Positions 35,843-44,522 of a stretch of 64,000 nucleotides of DNA are shown here, piece by piece (the first letter of the stretch is position 1; each line of letters starts with the position of its first letter). A model generated the notes under the pieces. That model did no database searches and was not told where the DNA came from. It saw only the letters and a program-made list of their open reading frames with translations. Both the position numbers and the translations under genes were made by a program. The stretch is from positions 230,581-294,580 of the forward strand of contig NZ_FTOL01000005.1 in NCBI RefSeq assembly GCF_900156735.1, in the 5' to 3' direction. Source of the stretch: Chryseobacterium ureilyticum. GTDB taxonomy: Bacteria; Bacteroidota; Bacteroidia; Flavobacteriales; Weeksellaceae.

Positions 35843-35892
35843 ATCCAAAAAAACAAAAGCTTCCCATAAAGAAACTCGTGTTTATATAAGTC

Positions 35893-36663
35893 TTATTGAT
35901 TTTCTCTCCAAAGGTTGGCAAAAGAAATGAAATCAGAAACACTAAGTTCTTCCGCTCTCTTATCTAAAAACTCATGAGTTTTTAAGGCTTCAGGAATGTT
36001 TAAGACTTTCAATGCGTTGGAAAGCTTCTTCCTTCTTTGGTTGAAACCAGCCTTTACGATCTGTTTAAAAAGAACTTCGTTACCCGCTAGACCTTCCTTA
36101 GGGTTTCTTGTAAGCCTGATAACACCTGATTTTACTTTTGGTGGCGGATTAAAGACATTCTCATGAACTGTAAACATATAGGATACGTCATAATATGCCT
36201 GGATAAGGATTGAAAGGATACCATAATCTTTCGTTCTTGGTACTGCTGCCGTTCTCTCAGCAACTTCTTTCTGGAACATTCCTACCATTTCAGGGACCTG
36301 TTCGTAGTGATCTACAATCTGGAATAATATCTGCGAAGAAATATTATATGGAAAATTACCGATAATGGCAATCTGCTCATCTTTAATAAAATTAAAGTCC
36401 TGTTTCAGGAAATCTCCTACAAAAGTATCTTCTGTAACCTTGGAATAATTGTTTTTTAGATATTCAATAGATTCCGTATCAATCTCTGCAAGATAGATTT
36501 TCTGGTCTTTTTCAAGAAGATATTTAGTAAGAACTCCCATTCCGGGACCTACCTCCATGATATTATTATAGTTCTCAAAACTAAGACCTTCTACGATTTT
36601 TCTTGCGATATTTTCATCTGTCAGGAAGTGCTGCCCAAGATGTTTTTTTGCTTTTACACTCAA
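35893..36663 (-). CDS. rsmA: 16S rRNA dimethyladenosine transferase
   Basis: SAM-dependent enzyme (KsgA) that dimethylates two adjacent adenosines in the 3' hairpin of 16S rRNA during small-subunit assembly. The 256-residue protein opens with KKHLGQHFLTDENIA, has the SAM loop E37-V-G-P-G-M-G43, the acidic ribose-binding region AEIDTE, and the catalytic N103-F-P-Y106 (GNFPYNISS). The C-terminal helical domain is of normal length. Divergent from ftsX with a 91-base gap. Confidence 0.97.
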   Translation of the reverse strand: MSVKAKKHLGQHFLTDENIARKIVEGLSFENYNNIMEVGPGMGVLTKYLLEKDQKIYLAEIDTESIEYLKNNYSKVTEDTFVGDFLKQDFNFIKDEQIAIIGNFPYNISSQILFQIVDHYEQVPEMVGMFQKEVAERTAAVPRTKDYGILSILIQAYYDVSYMFTVHENVFNPPPKVKSGVIRLTRNPKEGLAGNEVLFKQIVKAGFNQRRKKLSNALKVLNIPEALKTHEFLDKRAEELSVSDFISFANLWRENQ

Positions 36664-36754
36664 AGTTTTTTATGATTTTATTAACAATGATTTTCTTTTT
36701 TTCGTCCCAAATTTCGGAAGTTTTTTTCTATTTTAGCCAAAAATTTTAATATTA

Positions 36755-37654
36755 ATGGCTAAATCTGTAGATGAGTTTAATAAGAAAAGGCTTCGGTCCA
36801 GCAATATTACAGTAGTGATAAGTATTGCCTTAGTGTTATTTTTGTTGGGATTAATGGGGCTTATTTTAATTAATGCTCAAAAGTATTCTGACTATATCAA
36901 AGAACAGTTGGTGGTAAACGCTTACTTTGATGAAAACTATGACGCGAAAGATTCTGTAAAAATTGCAAAACTAGAGGAAGAAACTTTTAAAAAGGTACAG
37001 ACGTTAGCTCCTGTAAAAAAAGCGACCTATATTTCAAGAAGCATGGCTGCAAAAGAAGCCAAAAAAAGTATGGGAATCGATAGTGATGCATTGTTTGAAG
37101 AAAATATCTTCCCTTCATCCATCGAAGTTGCTTTGAAACCTGAATATGTAGACCCAGCAAAAATTGATGAAGCAATCAAGGTGATCAAATCTGTTCCTGG
37201 AATTATTGACGTGAAAAACGACAGCACCCTGATGGTGGATGTTTACAATAACCTGAGCAGAATTTTGAAATGGATTCTGGGATTCTCTGTATTATTTTTA
37301 GTATTGGCTGTAGTGTTGATCAACAACTCTATCCGTCTGAAAATATTCTCTAAGAGATTTATCATTAAAACAATGCAGTTGGTAGGAGCGAAAAGAAGAT
37401 TTATCCTTAAACCTTTTATCATTGAAGCAATTATTTTAGGAGCCATAGGTTCTGTAATTGGTCTTATTGCATTAGGAGGGGTGTGGTATTACTTCACAAG
37501 TCAGATCGGTTCAGCTTTTGTACAGGACAACAATCAGTACTTCTGGTTAGTGATTCTTGTATTGGGAGTAGGGATCTTTATTTCTGTCTTAAGTACGATT
37601 TTCGCTACATGGAGATTCTTAAAATCAAACGTTGACGATTTATATTACTCTTAA
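36755..37654 (+). CDS. ftsX: Cell division protein FtsX
   Basis: Permease-like membrane subunit of the FtsEX complex, which couples ATP hydrolysis by FtsE to activation of peptidoglycan hydrolases at the septum. The 299-residue protein has an N-terminal helix (about 18-40), a periplasmic domain (about 45-165) and three C-terminal helices (about 172-192, 220-250 and 265-285), the standard layout. ftsE is not adjacent. The DUF3098 gene follows after 2 bases, a common order in Bacteroidetes. Confidence 0.93.
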   Translation: MAKSVDEFNKKRLRSSNITVVISIALVLFLLGLMGLILINAQKYSDYIKEQLVVNAYFDENYDAKDSVKIAKLEEETFKKVQTLAPVKKATYISRSMAAKEAKKSMGIDSDALFEENIFPSSIEVALKPEYVDPAKIDEAIKVIKSVPGIIDVKNDSTLMVDVYNNLSRILKWILGFSVLFLVLAVVLINNSIRLKIFSKRFIIKTMQLVGAKRRFILKPFIIEAIILGAIGSVIGLIALGGVWYYFTSQIGSAFVQDNNQYFWLVILVLGVGIFISVLSTIFATWRFLKSNVDDLYYS

Positions 37655-37656
37655 AA

Positions 37657-37953
37657 ATGAGCAAAAAAACAAATAAAATTTCCGCTTCAAACTTTGGGAA
37701 TGAAGCAGAAGTGCCACAGGAAAACACATTCTATTTCGGACAGCAAAACTTCAAGTGGATGCTGATAGGACTAGCGTTTATTGTAGTAGGGTTTCTATTG
37801 ATGATGGGACCGGATGCTAATACAGTAGACGGAAAATTTGATCCGAATGTATGGAATGATGATATCTTTTCCATCAGAAGAATCAGAATTGCACCGTTAT
37901 TTGTTGTTATAGGTTTTGTCATAGAGGTCTATGCGATCTTGAAAAGAAAATAA
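37657..37953 (+). CDS. DUF3098 small membrane protein
   Basis: Protein of 98 residues with two helices (about 30-50 and 75-94) around a short loop with DIFSIRRIRIAPLFVVIGF, the DUF3098 signature known from Bacteroidetes ftsX neighbourhoods. It begins 2 bases after the ftsX stop, so translation is probably coupled. A role with FtsX is suggested only by conserved gene order. Confidence 0.88.
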   Translation: MSKKTNKISASNFGNEAEVPQENTFYFGQQNFKWMLIGLAFIVVGFLLMMGPDANTVDGKFDPNVWNDDIFSIRRIRIAPLFVVIGFVIEVYAILKRK

Positions 37954-37970
37954 ATAAACAGTTTTTATTT

Positions 37971-38121
37971 AAGGATTAAAAAATTTAAGAATTAAAAGAT
38001 TAAATATTAATTTGAAAATGTATACAGGTAATACACTTTCATCTATCAAATAATTAATATTTATTTTGGCTCATCGCCAGTCTTTCAATTCTTAAATCTT
38101 TTAATCTTTTAATTTTTTAAA
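37971..38121. repeat. Inverted AT-rich repeat pair between DUF3098 and uppP
   Basis: The left arm (37971-38005, beginning AAGGATTAAAAAATTTAAGA) is the approximate reverse complement of the right arm (38083-38121, ending CTTTTAATTTTTTAAAGG). The middle holds GGCTCATCGCCAG. A similar A/T word set recurs near 56940-56975. The unit separates two genes that are often close together in related genomes. Confidence 0.6.
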
Positions 38122-38126
38122 GGAAT

Positions 38127-38945
38127 ATGGATTTAATTAAAGCAATTATTATTGCCATCGTAGAGGGATTAACGGAATATCTTCCGATCTCGTCTACAGC
38201 ACACATGGGATTCACTGCTAATTTACTGGGAATGCCGGATGATGAATTTTTAAAAATGTTTCAGGTTTCCATTCAGTTTGGGGCAATTTTGTCTGTTGTA
38301 GTGGCTTATTGGAAGAAATTTTTTGATTTAAATAATATTCAGTTTTATTTCAAACTGGCTTTTGCGGTAGTTCCTGCATTGGTTTTAGGATATTTATTTG
38401 ATGATAAGATTGAGGCTGTTCTTGGAAATCAGATTGCTATTTCTTCCGTATTGGTATTAGGAGGAGTAGTATTGCTATTTGCTGATAAATGGTTCAAAAA
38501 CCCTAAAATTGATGATGAAAAAGGAATTACCATAAGAAAAGCTGTTACCATAGGATTTTGGCAATGTCTGGCGATGATGCCGGGAACAAGCCGTAGTGCA
38601 GCTTCTATTATTGGTGGAATGACTCAGGGATTGACCAGAAAAGCAGCCGCAGAATTCTCTTTCTTCCTTGCTGTTCCTACGATGCTTGCAGTGACAGTGT
38701 ACTCGGTTTTTGTGAAGACTTGGGGTAAAGAAACTCCAAATCCACAGAAAGGATATGAAATGATCATGGCATCACAAGATCACATTATGATCTTTGTTAT
38801 TGGAAATGTTGTAGCGTTTATTGTTGCATTAATAGCGATCAAAGCATTCATCGGAGTCCTTAATAAATATGGTTTCAAACCTTGGGGATGGTACCGAATC
38901 TTTGTAGGAATCGCTTTACTAATCTATTTTTATTTCTTTAAATAA
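38127..38945 (+). CDS. uppP: Undecaprenyl-diphosphatase
   Basis: Integral membrane phosphatase (BacA) of 272 residues that recycles undecaprenyl pyrophosphate to the monophosphate carrier used for peptidoglycan and O-antigen synthesis. Diagnostic motifs are EGLTEYLPISSTAHMG (13-28) and MMPGTSRSAASIIGGM (about 152-167), with multiple transmembrane helices. AGGA lies just before the ATG. truB follows after 19 bases, so uppP, truB, the barrel protein and rluF look like one operon. Confidence 0.96.
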   Translation: MDLIKAIIIAIVEGLTEYLPISSTAHMGFTANLLGMPDDEFLKMFQVSIQFGAILSVVVAYWKKFFDLNNIQFYFKLAFAVVPALVLGYLFDDKIEAVLGNQIAISSVLVLGGVVLLFADKWFKNPKIDDEKGITIRKAVTIGFWQCLAMMPGTSRSAASIIGGMTQGLTRKAAAEFSFFLAVPTMLAVTVYSVFVKTWGKETPNPQKGYEMIMASQDHIMIFVIGNVVAFIVALIAIKAFIGVLNKYGFKPWGWYRIFVGIALLIYFYFFK

Positions 38946-38964
38946 AAAATTATCATATCCATTC

Positions 38965-39663
38965 ATGACAGCGGAAGAACTGAAATCAGGATACATATTT
39001 TTATTAGATAAGCCTTTGGACTGGACCTCTTTCCAGGCTGTCAATAAAATGAAATATAAACTTAAAAGGGAGTTTGATCTTCCTAAAAAGTTCAAAATAG
39101 GGCATGCAGGAACCCTTGATCCAAGAGCTACGGGGCTTTTGATCGTTTGCTGCGGAAAATTCACAAAGAAAATTCCTGAAATTCAGGATGCTCCAAAAGA
39201 ATACTGGACAGAGATCAAATTAGGTGTACAGACAGAATCCTATGATACTGAAAAACCGGAAATTCTGCATCAGGATATCTCGCATATCACTGAAGAGCTG
39301 GTAAAAGAAGCTTTAGAAAAATTCGTTGGAGAAATAGAACAGAAACCTCCCGTTTATTCTGCCATAAAGATTGATGGCGAAAGAGCTTACAATCTTGCCA
39401 GAGCAGGAGAGGAGGTAGAAATGAAGTCAAGAAAAACAACGATTCATTATATCCAGGGTATTAAAATAGAATTTCCTTTGGTAAGCTTTACAGTAGGTTG
39501 CTCAAAAGGAACCTATATCAGAAGTCTTGCTCATGATATAGGACAGGAATTGGGAGTAGGAGCTTATTTAACACAATTGAGAAGAACAAAAATCGGAGAT
39601 TATAAAATCGAAGATGCTACAGATCAGTTTTTAAATAATGACTTTAGATTCCAAGGCGAATGA
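38965..39663 (+). CDS. truB: tRNA pseudouridine(55) synthase
   Basis: Makes the conserved pseudouridine at position 55 of the tRNA T-loop. The catalytic aspartate is D52 in GHAGTLDPRATGLL. Other family sequences are the KPLDWTS motif near the N-terminus, KPPVYSAIKIDGERAY and SKGTYIRSLAHDIG. The protein has 232 residues, without the longer C-terminal PUA of some homologs, as is usual in Bacteroidetes. The following gene overlaps its stop by 4 bases (ATGA). Confidence 0.96.
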   Translation: MTAEELKSGYIFLLDKPLDWTSFQAVNKMKYKLKREFDLPKKFKIGHAGTLDPRATGLLIVCCGKFTKKIPEIQDAPKEYWTEIKLGVQTESYDTEKPEILHQDISHITEELVKEALEKFVGEIEQKPPVYSAIKIDGERAYNLARAGEEVEMKSRKTTIHYIQGIKIEFPLVSFTVGCSKGTYIRSLAHDIGQELGVGAYLTQLRRTKIGDYKIEDATDQFLNNDFRFQGE

Positions 39664-40238
39664 AAATAAAATTATCCTTTTTTTTAATTGTATTTACCTG
39701 TATTAAAGCATTCTCTCAAGACACAGAGAAAAAACAAAAAATGGATTTTTATTTCAATCCATCATTGAATGTTGGCTTTAATATTAATAACAAGTCTCAG
39801 AATAAAAACGATTCACAATACATTGAAACTCCTTCAGCATTAGGAAATTTGACCTATGGTATCACAGCTATTGGTGGATATAATTTTCTTCCTAACTTTG
39901 CCATTGGAACCGGACTTAAATACAGTTTTGCTCAGGATAATTATCATTTGATTTATTGGGTTATTCAGCCGAAATTTATTTTTTCCCCTGGTGATCGTCC
40001 TTTTTATATTGATGTGAATTATGGGAAACAGATTAACAGTTCTGCAGTTTCTGGCACTGAATTCTGGGGAGCAAGATTTGGAATGCAGGTTTCCTACTCA
40101 AAGAAATTAAGCCAGGAAGGAGGAATTGTTTTTGAATCACATAAACTGAAAGAAGGGCATGATGGCTTTTTCATCGGATTAAGCTATGGAATAAGCATTT
40201 TCAGTAATAAAAATTATACCGTTTACGGAAGAGACTAA
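39660..40238 (+). CDS. Predicted outer-membrane beta-barrel protein
   Basis: Protein of 192 residues with signal peptide [20 protein letters not shown]. The mature part alternates polar and hydrophobic residues in repeated strands (for example [35 protein letters not shown] and [13 protein letters not shown]), as expected for a small eight-strand-like barrel. It overlaps truB by 4 bases and rluF by 1 base, so it is embedded in their operon without an obvious link to RNA modification. Function unknown. Confidence 0.78.
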   Translation: MKIKLSFFLIVFTCIKAFSQDTEKKQKMDFYFNPSLNVGFNINNKSQNKNDSQYIETPSALGNLTYGITAIGGYNFLPNFAIGTGLKYSFAQDNYHLIYWVIQPKFIFSPGDRPFYIDVNYGKQINSSAVSGTEFWGARFGMQVSYSKKLSQEGGIVFESHKLKEGHDGFFIGLSYGISIFSNKNYTVYGRD

Positions 40239-40960
40239 TGGAAAAGACACGTATCAATAAATATTTATCAGAAGTAGGTTACTGTTCTAGAAGAGCAGCA
40301 GATAAGCTGTTGGAAGAAGGAAGAATAAAAATTAATGGTAAGATTCCTGAATTGGGAACTAAAGTTTCCGATGAGGATCTTGTGGAAGTAGACGGAAAAC
40401 CTATCAGAGAGCAACAAGAGAAGCCTGTTTATATTGTTTTTAATAAACCGGTAGGAATTGTTTGTACTACAGACACAAAACGTGAGAAAAATAATATTGT
40501 AGATTATATTAATCACCCGAAAAGAATTTTTCCGATTGGAAGGTTAGATAAGCCAAGTGAAGGACTTATTCTTTTAACCAGCGACGGTGATATTGTAAAT
40601 AAAATATTGAGAGCAAGAAATAATCACGAAAAAGAATATATTGTACGGGTAGATAAACCCCTTACTCCAAGATTTCTTGAAAAAATGAGAAATGGAGTTC
40701 CTATTTTGGATACAGTAACCAAAAAGTGTGAGGTTGAGAAAATTGATGAAATGAATTTCAGAATTATTCTTACACAAGGTTTAAACAGACAGATCCGTAG
40801 AATGTGCGAATACCTTGGCTATGAAGTAAAAAAACTGAAGAGAATTCGTATCATGAATATCAAACTTGATCTCCCAATCGGGAAATGGAGAGATTTAACA
40901 GATGATGAATTGAATTCGTTAAATGAACTACTCACAGATTCAAGTAAAACAATTGATTAA
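40238..40960 (+). CDS. rluF: 23S rRNA pseudouridine(2604) synthase
   Basis: RsuA-family enzyme of 240 residues. An N-terminal S4 RNA-binding domain ([20 protein letters not shown]) is followed by the catalytic domain with D104 in [13 protein letters not shown]. The segments [26 protein letters not shown] and [20 protein letters not shown] track Escherichia coli RluF much more closely than RluB or RsuA, hence the specific call. Its ATG overlaps the stop of the barrel gene by one base, and a terminator follows. Confidence 0.92.
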   Translation: MEKTRINKYLSEVGYCSRRAADKLLEEGRIKINGKIPELGTKVSDEDLVEVDGKPIREQQEKPVYIVFNKPVGIVCTTDTKREKNNIVDYINHPKRIFPIGRLDKPSEGLILLTSDGDIVNKILRARNNHEKEYIVRVDKPLTPRFLEKMRNGVPILDTVTKKCEVEKIDEMNFRIILTQGLNRQIRRMCEYLGYEVKKLKRIRIMNIKLDLPIGKWRDLTDDELNSLNELLTDSSKTID

Positions 40961-40986
40961 GATTATATATCAGATATAAATGATAG

Positions 40987-41012
40987 GCAGGAAGTATTTT
41001 CCTGCTTTTTTT
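40987..41012 (+). terminator. Rho-independent terminator of the uppP-rluF operon
   Basis: GCAGGAA and TTCCTGC pair around GTATT and lead into seven T. Confidence 0.9.
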
Positions 41013-41134
41013 ATGATCAAATTATTAAAGTGATAATGAATAATTTTTATTAAATTCACATATTGGTGTAATATTTTAAGTTTTTTTATTGGAATAGTAT
41101 TATATTTATATAAACAACTAAACAATTGAAAACC

Positions 41135-42358
41135 ATGAAATTAAAATTTAATTACATTCCCTCATTTATCATGATTCTGATGATATTTTCTAATTGTCAA
41201 CATGATAATCACCCAGAGATTCCACATGATACAGCTTTTTATATTGACTATAGAAGCCTCACGGGACAATCAGATGGTATTGCTGTCATAGAGCTCGATC
41301 CTGAAGCTCCAGACTTTGGAAATATAAGTAGTAAACTTGAATTAGGTGTAGGTGTACTGCCTCATCATATTTATTATAATCAAAATGCAAACAAGCTGTA
41401 TACAACTGCATTAGGTGGAAGCTATCTATATGAAATAAAAAGTGAAAAGGACAAAATCGGACAACCAAAATTAGTAAGTGCTACACCTATCAATACAGGA
41501 GAGAATACGGTAGGAGAAAATTTATTTTTCACCAATGACGGGAGATTTTTTATGACTTTCATGGGCGGAGCAGGCGGATTAAGAGATGGAAGTGTAGGTG
41601 TTTTTAATGCCAGTAATAATAAGCTTATCAAAACCATTAAAGCTTCAATTCAGGACAATCCAAATAAATTTATTATGTACCCGCATGGCATTTCTGTAAA
41701 TGAAGAAAAAGGATTAATGATGGTTACCTCCACAATTCATCCAGACCTTACCAGTGGTTTTGGAAATACGTGTACTTTGCTGGATTTAAACACTTACGAG
41801 TTAAAAGAAACCTATCAGATTGCAGATTCACCAACAGATATGTCCAGTCCTGTAGAAGTGTTGTTGCTTCGTGGTAAATTTCCACAATATGCCCTTGCTA
41901 CTACCATGCTTGGAGGAGATATTTGGATTGCCCCATACAATGCCGTAACCAAAAAATATGATGCTTTTACCAAAATATTTGATGGAAGTACACAAGGGTT
42001 AGGCTGGACTCTCGAAATGTATATTGATGATAATAACAGACTTTACGTAAGCTTTGCCGACCCAGGAAAAGTGCTTGTCTTTGACATCAGTAATCTTCCT
42101 CAATTAAAACTTTTAAAAACCCTTACAGCAGATAAAGGAGCCCACCATATGGTTTTCTTTAAAACCAAAAAAGGAAAAGAAGTTGTGGCGGTACAGAATA
42201 ACCTCTTGAATATACCTAATTTGAATTCCGGAACCATTAGCGTCATTGAAATCGAGTCAGGAAAAACGCTAGGGACAGTTGATCTACGTGGCAAATACGG
42301 AATACTTCCTGAATCAATTGAAGGAACCAATGGTCCAAGCAGTTATATGCATCATTAA
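41135..42358 (+). CDS. Beta-propeller lipoprotein (YncE-like)
   Basis: Lipoprotein of 407 residues. The ATG at 41135 is preferred to an upstream TTG because it gives a standard lipoprotein signal ending LMIFSNC, with C22 acylated. The rest has propeller-blade repeats (for example GVLPHHIYYNQNANKLYTTA, LLDLNTYELKETYQI and ISVIEIESGKTLGTVDL) as in the YncE/40-residue beta-propeller and selenium-binding-protein-like families. No catalytic residues were identified. It is monocistronic, and ends at a hairpin shared with a convergent gene. Confidence 0.75.
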   Translation: MKLKFNYIPSFIMILMIFSNCQHDNHPEIPHDTAFYIDYRSLTGQSDGIAVIELDPEAPDFGNISSKLELGVGVLPHHIYYNQNANKLYTTALGGSYLYEIKSEKDKIGQPKLVSATPINTGENTVGENLFFTNDGRFFMTFMGGAGGLRDGSVGVFNASNNKLIKTIKASIQDNPNKFIMYPHGISVNEEKGLMMVTSTIHPDLTSGFGNTCTLLDLNTYELKETYQIADSPTDMSSPVEVLLLRGKFPQYALATTMLGGDIWIAPYNAVTKKYDAFTKIFDGSTQGLGWTLEMYIDDNNRLYVSFADPGKVLVFDISNLPQLKLLKTLTADKGAHHMVFFKTKKGKEVVAVQNNLLNIPNLNSGTISVIEIESGKTLGTVDLRGKYGILPESIEGTNGPSSYMHH

Positions 42359-42381
42359 AGCATAATCCAATTTTGAATATT

Positions 42382-42421
42382 AAAAGCATCCCAAGATAGT
42401 GATACTGTTTTGGGGTGTTTT
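42382..42421. terminator. Shared hairpin between convergent genes
   Basis: AAAAGCATCCCAA and TTGGGGTGTTTT pair with two G-T wobbles around a 15-base loop. The short T runs on both sides suit both the lipoprotein gene and the minus-strand HhH gene. Confidence 0.6.
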
Positions 42422-42443
42422 ATATTCGCTGAAAAATATCAGA

Positions 42444-43724
42444 TTACTTTAAATATAGTCTCATTCTTTCTTCATATTCAGGCTTTAATTTCAGAAACCT
42501 CCATATTTTCTTATCATCAGGATAGGTAGTGCGGTAGAATATAATTTTGTCAGCAGAATATTTGAAATAAGGATGATCTTTTAACCATTCTTCAGGAGCG
42601 TCTGTTAAAGTGTATCTCGGAACATTAGAATTGTCAAGAGGAGCAATAGAAAGTAACTTTTGTACCACCTCTTTGTCAATATTATAAGTACTTAATATCT
42701 GTTCTTTGTTCATAAAACCGCGTAGTTTTTTCCTGAAACCAATAATTGAGCCTGCACCTCTTTCGTCCAATCCAAATTCTATAAGCTGTTTAAATGTAAT
42801 AACATTAAGATCCGTTTTTGAAAAATCTGTTTTTTCCTGTCTGGTTTCCTCTTTTTTTATTGTTGCAGAATTGAGTTTTATATAAGGTTTTAACTCCTGA
42901 AATTTCTCAGTAGAAATGACAAAGCACTTTTGTATATCTTCAAGATTTTTAAAACTTCCACGGAGATTTCTGTCACGGTAATTAACAATAATATTAGCTT
43001 GCTTGTCCGAGAAACCCAAAGTTTTCCAATCATCAATATTCAGTGTGTTGGGATCAAAATTACGATATTGTATTTTGTTCTTTTCAACATAATTGGAAGC
43101 AAAGGATTTGAAATTTTCCGGTGTCTTTGCAGGTAAAATCAAATAAGGTTCAAGTTTACTATAATTTTCAGAAGAAATAATAAAGCATTCCTTGAATTTC
43201 TCTTTACTCACAAAACTTCCACCCAAATAATTTTTATATTTTAAAATAGCTTCGGATTGTCTTTCACTGAAACCCATCTTTATCCAATCTCCAGAAGAAA
43301 GTCTATCAGGATTAAATTTTCCAGAGATACTGATTTCTTTTTTTGCAAACGTATTAAATTCTTTGGATTTACTTTTATCACTGCTTTCAGGAAGCAAAAT
43401 AAAAGATTCAAGTTGCTCAAATTTTTCTTCAGAAATTGCATAGCATTTTTTCAGTTGTTCTTTTGAGGTGAAAGCTCCGCCAATAATATCTTTGTATTTG
43501 AGAATAGTAGTGACCTGTTTCTCAGAAAAACCAAGTTTCTGCCATTGTTCTTCATTTAAAATATTAGGATCAAAGTCTGATAAATTAACTGAAGTTGAAG
43601 CTGCAATAAACTTTACATCAGGAAAAGACTCTCTACTTTTGCTGGTGTATTTTTGAAAGGCTAATAAAATAGTCAGTACAATAACCATTAATGCCAGTTT
43701 CTGGTAATAGTTTTTTCTCATCAT
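42444..43724 (-). CDS. Membrane-anchored protein with four or five helix-hairpin-helix repeats
   Basis: Protein of 426 residues with one N-terminal anchor (about 8-24). Four ComEA-like helix-hairpin-helix units follow, of which three are close copies of about 75-80 residues, each F-[DN]-P-x-x-L-x-x-x-x-W-x-x-[LM]-GF-S-[ED]-[KR]-Q, with a glycine hairpin (LGGSF, IGGAF, LRGSF) and an ending CF/CY-x-IS-x-x. The fourth (TDLNVITFKQLIEFGLDERG) is more divergent, and the C-terminus looks like a partial fifth. HhH units of this type bind DNA in ComEA, so a role in DNA uptake at the membrane is plausible but unproved; use as a protein-protein repeat is equally possible. The MerR gene lies upstream on the same strand. 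Confidence 0.8.
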   Translation of the reverse strand: MMRKNYYQKLALMVIVLTILLAFQKYTSKSRESFPDVKFIAASTSVNLSDFDPNILNEEQWQKLGFSEKQVTTILKYKDIIGGAFTSKEQLKKCYAISEEKFEQLESFILLPESSDKSKSKEFNTFAKKEISISGKFNPDRLSSGDWIKMGFSERQSEAILKYKNYLGGSFVSKEKFKECFIISSENYSKLEPYLILPAKTPENFKSFASNYVEKNKIQYRNFDPNTLNIDDWKTLGFSDKQANIIVNYRDRNLRGSFKNLEDIQKCFVISTEKFQELKPYIKLNSATIKKEETRQEKTDFSKTDLNVITFKQLIEFGLDERGAGSIIGFRKKLRGFMNKEQILSTYNIDKEVVQKLLSIAPLDNSNVPRYTLTDAPEEWLKDHPYFKYSADKIIFYRTTYPDDKKIWRFLKLKPEYEERMRLYLK

Positions 43725-43943
43725 GCAGTAAACATATTGATAAAAACAAAGTGGAGCAATATCGAAGGTTTAAATGGTTAAGTTTAAGATATATAATGTC
43801 TGTAATTGATTTTAAATTAAAAGGTTTGTAAGTTTTCTATAGGAATATTTAAACTTATTGAATAAATTATTACTTAGAATTTCTGATAAAAAAATGTTAT
43901 TTTAAATAGTCATTTAATCAGAAACCAGGTACATGACATCCAT

Positions 43944-43967
43944 ATTCAATATCAACCAATATTGAAT
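43944..43967. repeat. Inverted repeat downstream of the MerR gene
   Basis: ATTCAATAT and ATATTGAAT around CAACCA, a perfect 9 bp stem. It lies 36 bases after the MerR stop but lacks a T run, so it may be a weak terminator or an operator. Confidence 0.4.
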
Positions 43968-44002
43968 GAAAACAAGTCGTTAAGAATTATAAAGCAGTTA
44001 AA

Positions 44003-44344
44003 TTATTCAGGACTATCTCCTAAAGACTCTTTCAGCTTTAAAAGCTCAGCCTTTACAAATTCAAGGCGGTCAATAATCGTAATTGTTTCGGAAATTTTAC
44101 TATTTGTTGTCAATGCAACACGTGCACCGTCCAAAGTATATCCTTTTTCTTTTACCAGATGGTAGATCATCTGTAGATTTTTAATGTCTTCCGGAGTGAA
44201 ATATCGATTTCCTTTTTTGTTTTTTTTAGGCTTGATAATAGGGAATTCCTGTTCCCAATAACGTATTAATGAAGTGTTTACATCGAATGCTTTGGCTACT
44301 TCTCCTATAGAATAATACAGTTTATCAGGTAAGTTTATTTTCAT
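44003..44344 (-). CDS. MerR family transcriptional regulator
   Basis: Small regulator of 113 residues with an N-terminal winged helix-turn-helix (YYSIGEVAKAFDVNTSLIRY, then WEQEFPIIKPKKN and RYFTPEDIKNL) and a short helical tail (about 70-113) that has no cysteine cluster, so it probably does not sense metal. The ATG at 44344 is preferred over a TTG seven codons upstream; an AGGAG lies about 10 bases before it, rare for this group. In Flavobacteriia similar MerR proteins are common orphan regulators. Targets unknown. Confidence 0.88.
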   Translation of the reverse strand: MKINLPDKLYYSIGEVAKAFDVNTSLIRYWEQEFPIIKPKKNKKGNRYFTPEDIKNLQMIYHLVKEKGYTLDGARVALTTNSKISETITIIDRLEFVKAELLKLKESLGDSPE

Positions 44345-44469
44345 TTTACAGCTCCTAAACTTCAAAGATAAAAATTTTTTAAAGTTTCATCCAAATATAT
44401 TTTATAAAGGATTTATCATATTTAGTAATGTGGTGACGGGAATTTTACTCTTTATTGTGTGAAAAATAA

Positions 44470-44498
44470 TTGTTCAATACTTTTTTTGTGTAATTTCG
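44470..44498 (+). promoter_or_regulatory. Possible promoter of the reprolysin-like protease gene
   Basis: TTG at 44470-44472, 18-base spacer, then TAATTTCG at 44491-44498, one base from TAnnTTTG. ATG follows 24 bases later. Confidence 0.5.
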
Positions 44499-44522
44499 TT
44501 AAATTCAAAAAGCTATAATGAT

